Shown here piece after piece: positions 4,939-7,445 of a stretch of DNA of 7,445 nucleotides. The stretch is from an uncultured Alphaproteobacteria bacterium (GTDB taxonomy: Bacteria; Pseudomonadota; Alphaproteobacteria; Caulobacterales; Caulobacteraceae): contig CAIYSH010000447.1 in assembly GCA_903928755.1 (NCBI GenBank), forward strand, positions 1 to 7,445, in the 5' to 3' direction. The position numbers and the translations under genes were made by a program. Under the pieces are notes generated by a model. That model ran no database searches. It had not been told where the DNA came from and saw nothing but the letters and a program-made list of their open reading frames with translations. Each line of letters starts with the position of its first letter. Position 1 is the first letter of the stretch.

Positions 4939-5856
4939 ATGGCTGAACAGCGAAACGAAAAACCCCCGAAACCGACCGCCCCGCGTGAGCGCGGCGGCTG
5001 GCTGGCCAAGATCGCTCCGGGCGTGCGCAATCTCGTGGCCAAACGCGAGGCTCCGGAAAACCTCTGGGTCAAGTGTCCCGACAGCGGGGAGATGCTCTAT
5101 CGCCCGGACCTTGAGGCAGCACTCTGGGTCACGCCTTCGGGCAATCACATGCGGATCGGCGCGGGCATGCGCCTGCGCTTCACCTTTGATGATGGCAAGT
5201 ACGAGAAGATTTCCTCGCCGGTCGTCGTTGACGATCCCCTGAAGTTTCCCGACGACAAGCCCTATCCCGAGCGCCTGAAGGCCGCCCGCAAGGCGACGGG
5301 CGAACAGGATTCCATGGCCATCGGATTTGGCAAGATCAAAGGCCAGGACGTTGTCGTCGTGGTCCAGGACTTCGCCTTCATGGGTGGATCCCTGGGCATG
5401 GGTGCAGGCGAAACCTTTGTGAAGGCCGCCCAGGAAGCGGTGAAGCGCAAGGTTCCCTTCGTGATTTTCTCCGCCTCGGGCGGTGCCCGTATGCAGGAGG
5501 GCACCCTGGCCCTGATGCAGATGGCGCGGACCACCCTGGCCCTCAATGAGGTCAAGAGTGCGGGTCTGCCCTATGTGGTCGTGCTGACAGACCCCACGGC
5601 CGGGGGCGTCACCGCCTCCTACGCCATGTTGGGCGATGTCCATCTGGCCGAGCCCAATGCCCTTGTGGCGTTTTCCGGGCGTCGCGTCATCGAGCAGACC
5701 ATCCGCGAGGTCTTGCCGGCCGGTTTCCAGCGGGCTGAATTCCTGCTGGAGCGGGGTATGGTCGACAAGGTGGTCAGCCGGGCGGACATGCCCGATGTCC
5801 TTGCATCCATCCTCAAGACCCTGATGATGGGACGCTCCCGTTCACGGGCGGCCTGA
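4939..5856 (+). CDS. accD: Acetyl-CoA carboxylase carboxyltransferase subunit beta
   Basis: AccD with AccA forms the carboxyltransferase that moves CO2 from carboxybiotin (on AccB) to acetyl-CoA, making malonyl-CoA for fatty-acid synthesis. The 305-residue product matches the family length. A basic, Pro-rich N-terminal stretch (about 1-35) leads into what is normally a four-cysteine zinc ribbon. Here only Cys46 remains; the other three ligand positions are Ser49, Thr65 and Gly68. The crotonase-like core is intact: QDFAFMGGSLGMGAGE (143-158), SGGARMQEG (180-188), DPTAGGVTASYAM (218-230) with the glycine-rich oxyanion-hole loops, and VIEQTIRE (250-257). ATG 4939 has AAAGG just upstream but at short spacing; no better start exists. 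The gene lies between trpA and folC, as in other alphaproteobacteria, and accA is not in the window. Confidence 0.97.
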   Translation: MAEQRNEKPPKPTAPRERGGWLAKIAPGVRNLVAKREAPENLWVKCPDSGEMLYRPDLEAALWVTPSGNHMRIGAGMRLRFTFDDGKYEKISSPVVVDDPLKFPDDKPYPERLKAARKATGEQDSMAIGFGKIKGQDVVVVVQDFAFMGGSLGMGAGETFVKAAQEAVKRKVPFVIFSASGGARMQEGTLALMQMARTTLALNEVKSAGLPYVVVLTDPTAGGVTASYAMLGDVHLAEPNALVAFSGRRVIEQTIREVLPAGFQRAEFLLERGMVDKVVSRADMPDVLASILKTLMMGRSRSRAA

Positions 5857-5874
5857 TATTCAACGGATTGCCAG

Positions 5875-7194
5875 ATGTATGACCCTATCCGCGCGTCGGA
5901 CGCGGTCATTGCGCGGCTGCGGGCCCTCCACCCCTCGCTGATTGATCTGACCACGGGACGTGTCGAGCGCCTGCTGGCGGCCCTGGGTCATCCGGAGCGC
6001 CGCCTTCCGCCCGTAATCCATGTGGCGGGGACCAATGGCAAGGGGTCCACCGTGGCCTTCATGCGGGCCATTGCCGAGGCTGCGGGCTTGCGGGTCCATG
6101 TGATCACTTCGCCCCATCTGGTGCGGTTTGCCGAGCGCATCCGCCTTGCAGGCACCTTGATCACCGACGAACAGATTTCCGACCTCATCACCCGGATCGA
6201 GACGGCAAATGCCGGCCAGCCCATCAGCTTCTTTGAATTCACCACGGTGCTGGCTTTCCAGGCCTTCGCGGAAACCCCCGCCGATCTCTGCCTTGTCGAG
6301 GTCGGGTTGGGGGGGCGGTTTGATGCCACCAATATTTTCGACTCGCCCTCCGTCAGTGTCATCACACCCGTGGACTATGACCATCTGGAAATGCTGGGTC
6401 CGGAGCTTTCCAGGATCGCCTGGGAAAAGGCCGGGATCATCAAGGCGGGCTGTCCTGTGATCGTGGCGCGCCAGATGGAAGAGGGCGAGGCGGTCATCCT
6501 GGCCGAAGCCGAAACCCTGAAAGCGCCCCTCAGCCTCATGGGGCGTGACTTTGATGCCTGGGACGGAAATGGCAGGCTGCTGGTCCAGCTTGGGGACCGT
6601 CTTCTCGATCTACCCCGGCCAAGCCTGATGGGGGCCCACCAGTTCGCCAATGCCGGTCTTGCGGTTGCAGCCCTTGCTGCGCTCAAGGACCCCAGGATCG
6701 ATGATGAGGCCTGTGCCCGTGGTGTTGCATCCGCCGTCTGGCCCGCGAGATTCCAGAGGCTGACAGCTGGTCCGCTGGCGGAAGCTGCCAGGGCCCGTGG
6801 TGCCGATCTCTGGCTGGATGGTGGCCATAATCCTCATGCGGGCGTGGCGCTTGCCGAAGCGGCAGGCGGTCTGGTCGGCCGGGACCCAAGGCCTCTGGTG
6901 CTGATCACGGCCATGTTTGCCCGCAAGGACGCCCGCGGCTTCTTTTCACCCTTCGCGCCGCTGCGGCCCAGGGTGATTGCGACGTCTTTTGATTCCGAGA
7001 CAGCGGCGAAGGCCGGGGACATCTGCGAGGCGGCCAGTGCCGCAGGACTTGAGGCCGAGATGGCGGCCAATGTGACCGAGGCCCTGGACCGCGCCCTTTC
7101 GGTTGACGGTCCAGCGCCCCATGTCCTGATCTGCGGCGGGCTGCATTTCGCCGGCGAGGTTCTCGCCATGAGCCGGGAGACCTGGCCCGCCTGA
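5875..7194 (+). CDS. folC: Bifunctional folylpolyglutamate synthase / dihydrofolate synthase
   Basis: FolC adds glutamate to dihydropteroate, giving dihydrofolate, and extends folates with further glutamates, an ATP-dependent Mur-ligase-type reaction in the cytoplasm. The 439-residue product has the P-loop AGTNGKGST (51-59), the substrate loop ITSPHLVRFAERI (77-89), VEVGLGGRFDATN (141-153), DYDHLEMLG (167-175), and IAWEKAGIIK (181-190), whose Lys185 matches the lysine that is carbamylated in characterised FolC. GAHQFANA (253-260) starts the C-terminal domain, with LDGGHNPHA at 314-322. Whether both activities are present cannot be proved from sequence, but a single FolC usually does both in bacteria. 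The start ATG 5875 is 18 bp after accD; only a weak GGA precedes it, which suggests dependence on translation from upstream. It is the last gene of the trpFBA-accD-folC run. Confidence 0.96.
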   Translation: MYDPIRASDAVIARLRALHPSLIDLTTGRVERLLAALGHPERRLPPVIHVAGTNGKGSTVAFMRAIAEAAGLRVHVITSPHLVRFAERIRLAGTLITDEQISDLITRIETANAGQPISFFEFTTVLAFQAFAETPADLCLVEVGLGGRFDATNIFDSPSVSVITPVDYDHLEMLGPELSRIAWEKAGIIKAGCPVIVARQMEEGEAVILAEAETLKAPLSLMGRDFDAWDGNGRLLVQLGDRLLDLPRPSLMGAHQFANAGLAVAALAALKDPRIDDEACARGVASAVWPARFQRLTAGPLAEAARARGADLWLDGGHNPHAGVALAEAAGGLVGRDPRPLVLITAMFARKDARGFFSPFAPLRPRVIATSFDSETAAKAGDICEAASAAGLEAEMAANVTEALDRALSVDGPAPHVLICGGLHFAGEVLAMSRETWPA

Positions 7195-7212
7195 TCTGAT
7201 CCTTCAGATCAG
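7191..7212. terminator. Inverted repeat shared by the ends of folC and trxA
   Basis: CTGATCTGA (7191-7199) and TCAGATCAG (7204-7212) form a perfect nine-pair stem with a TCCT loop. The folC stop (TGA 7192-7194) lies in the left arm and the trxA stop (complement of TCA 7209-7211) in the right arm. As it lies between convergent genes it probably serves as a bidirectional transcript end. No T run follows on either strand, so it may rely on rho or may only block exonucleases. Confidence 0.5.
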
Positions 7213-7445
7213 ATCCCGGCTTCGTTGAGCCATTCAATGATCTTCTGCTTGGGCATGGCGCCGACCTTCATGGCCGTCATCTGGCCATCCTTGAACAGCA
7301 TCATGGTGGGGATACCGCGCACGCCATAGCGCGAAGGGGTGGTCGGGCTGTCTTCGATATTGAGCTTGGCCACCGTCACCTGGGTGCCCAGTTCCTCGGA
7401 AATCTGTTCCAGGGCCGGGGCGATCTGCTTGCACGGGCCGCACCA
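7209..7445 (-). CDS. trxA: Thioredoxin (partial, N-terminus outside window)
   Basis: Thioredoxin reduces protein disulfides in the cytoplasm and is recycled by thioredoxin reductase. Read on the minus strand, the frame enters at the right edge with the active site WCGPC and continues KQIAPALEQISEEL, then KLNIEDSPTTPSRYGV, the cis-proline segment RGIPTMMLFKDG and the final helix MPKQKIIEWLNEAGI, ending at TGA (7211-7209). The 78 visible residues leave about 30 N-terminal ones outside the window. VAKLNIEDSP plus RGIPT is typical of housekeeping TrxA rather than a periplasmic thioredoxin-like protein, and no signal peptide can be judged. It converges on folC, with 14 bp between the two stop codons. 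Confidence 0.95.
   Translation of the reverse strand, partial: WCGPCKQIAPALEQISEELGTQVTVAKLNIEDSPTTPSRYGVRGIPTMMLFKDGQMTAMKVGAMPKQKIIEWLNEAGI

Noticed and set aside
4621..5643. Long open frame on the minus strand across the trpA-accD junction (340 codons)
   Set aside because: It crosses two firmly identified genes and has low-complexity, His/Gly- and Thr/Arg-rich translation typical of antisense shadows in GC-rich DNA.
6309..6315. G7 run in folC as a phase-variation tract
   Set aside because: It encodes conserved glycines of VEVGLGGRFD in a gene expected to be essential, so its length should be fixed by selection.

Overview
This window is ordinary core-genome sequence from a GC-rich alphaproteobacterium, most likely of the Caulobacterales (Caulobacter, Phenylobacterium, Brevundimonas relatives). 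The evidence is the strong G/C third-position bias, the rpsA-ihfB pairing, the trpF-trpB-trpA-accD-folC order that I know from alphaproteobacteria, the protein sequences themselves, and an alphaproteobacterial type of AccD with a degenerate zinc ribbon. The genus cannot be fixed from the sequence alone. I see no mobile element, CRISPR array, tRNA, rRNA or defence system, and nothing that I would call an undescribed system.

Layout. Positions 1-1133 hold the 3' two thirds of rpsA (ribosomal protein S1, four S1 repeats). A 271-bp intergenic region (1134-1404) follows. It carries a run of hairpins, one of them a credible intrinsic terminator, and then a short leader for ihfB with a well-placed Shine-Dalgarno and a six-codon mini-ORF. 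ihfB (1405-1689) encodes the beta subunit of integration host factor. mscL (1754-2161, probably GTG start) encodes a large-conductance mechanosensitive channel. From 2218 to 7194 lies a tightly packed, probably co-transcribed run: trpF, trpB, trpA, accD, folC. Neighbours overlap by 4 bp or are separated by 11-18 bp. trxA (thioredoxin) enters from the right on the minus strand and is cut by the window edge at its active-site motif. The stop codons of folC and trxA lie inside the two arms of one 9-bp inverted repeat.

How the genes fit together. TrpF, TrpB and TrpA catalyse the phosphoribosylanthranilate isomerase and tryptophan synthase steps of tryptophan synthesis. AccD is the carboxyltransferase beta subunit that commits acetyl-CoA to fatty-acid synthesis, and FolC makes dihydrofolate and polyglutamylated folates. 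Their shared transcription unit joins amino-acid, lipid and one-carbon metabolism without an obvious common substrate, so it probably reflects growth-rate co-regulation or history. IHF and S1 are translation and nucleoid housekeeping genes.

The points most worth a second look are small: the ihfB leader (mini-ORF, two GANTC sites, hairpin array), conservative Asp-to-Glu changes at catalytic positions of both TrpF and TrpA, loss of three of four zinc-ribbon cysteines in AccD, a possible leaderless start for trpF, mscL sitting between ihfB and trpF, and the stop-codon hairpin between folC and trxA.
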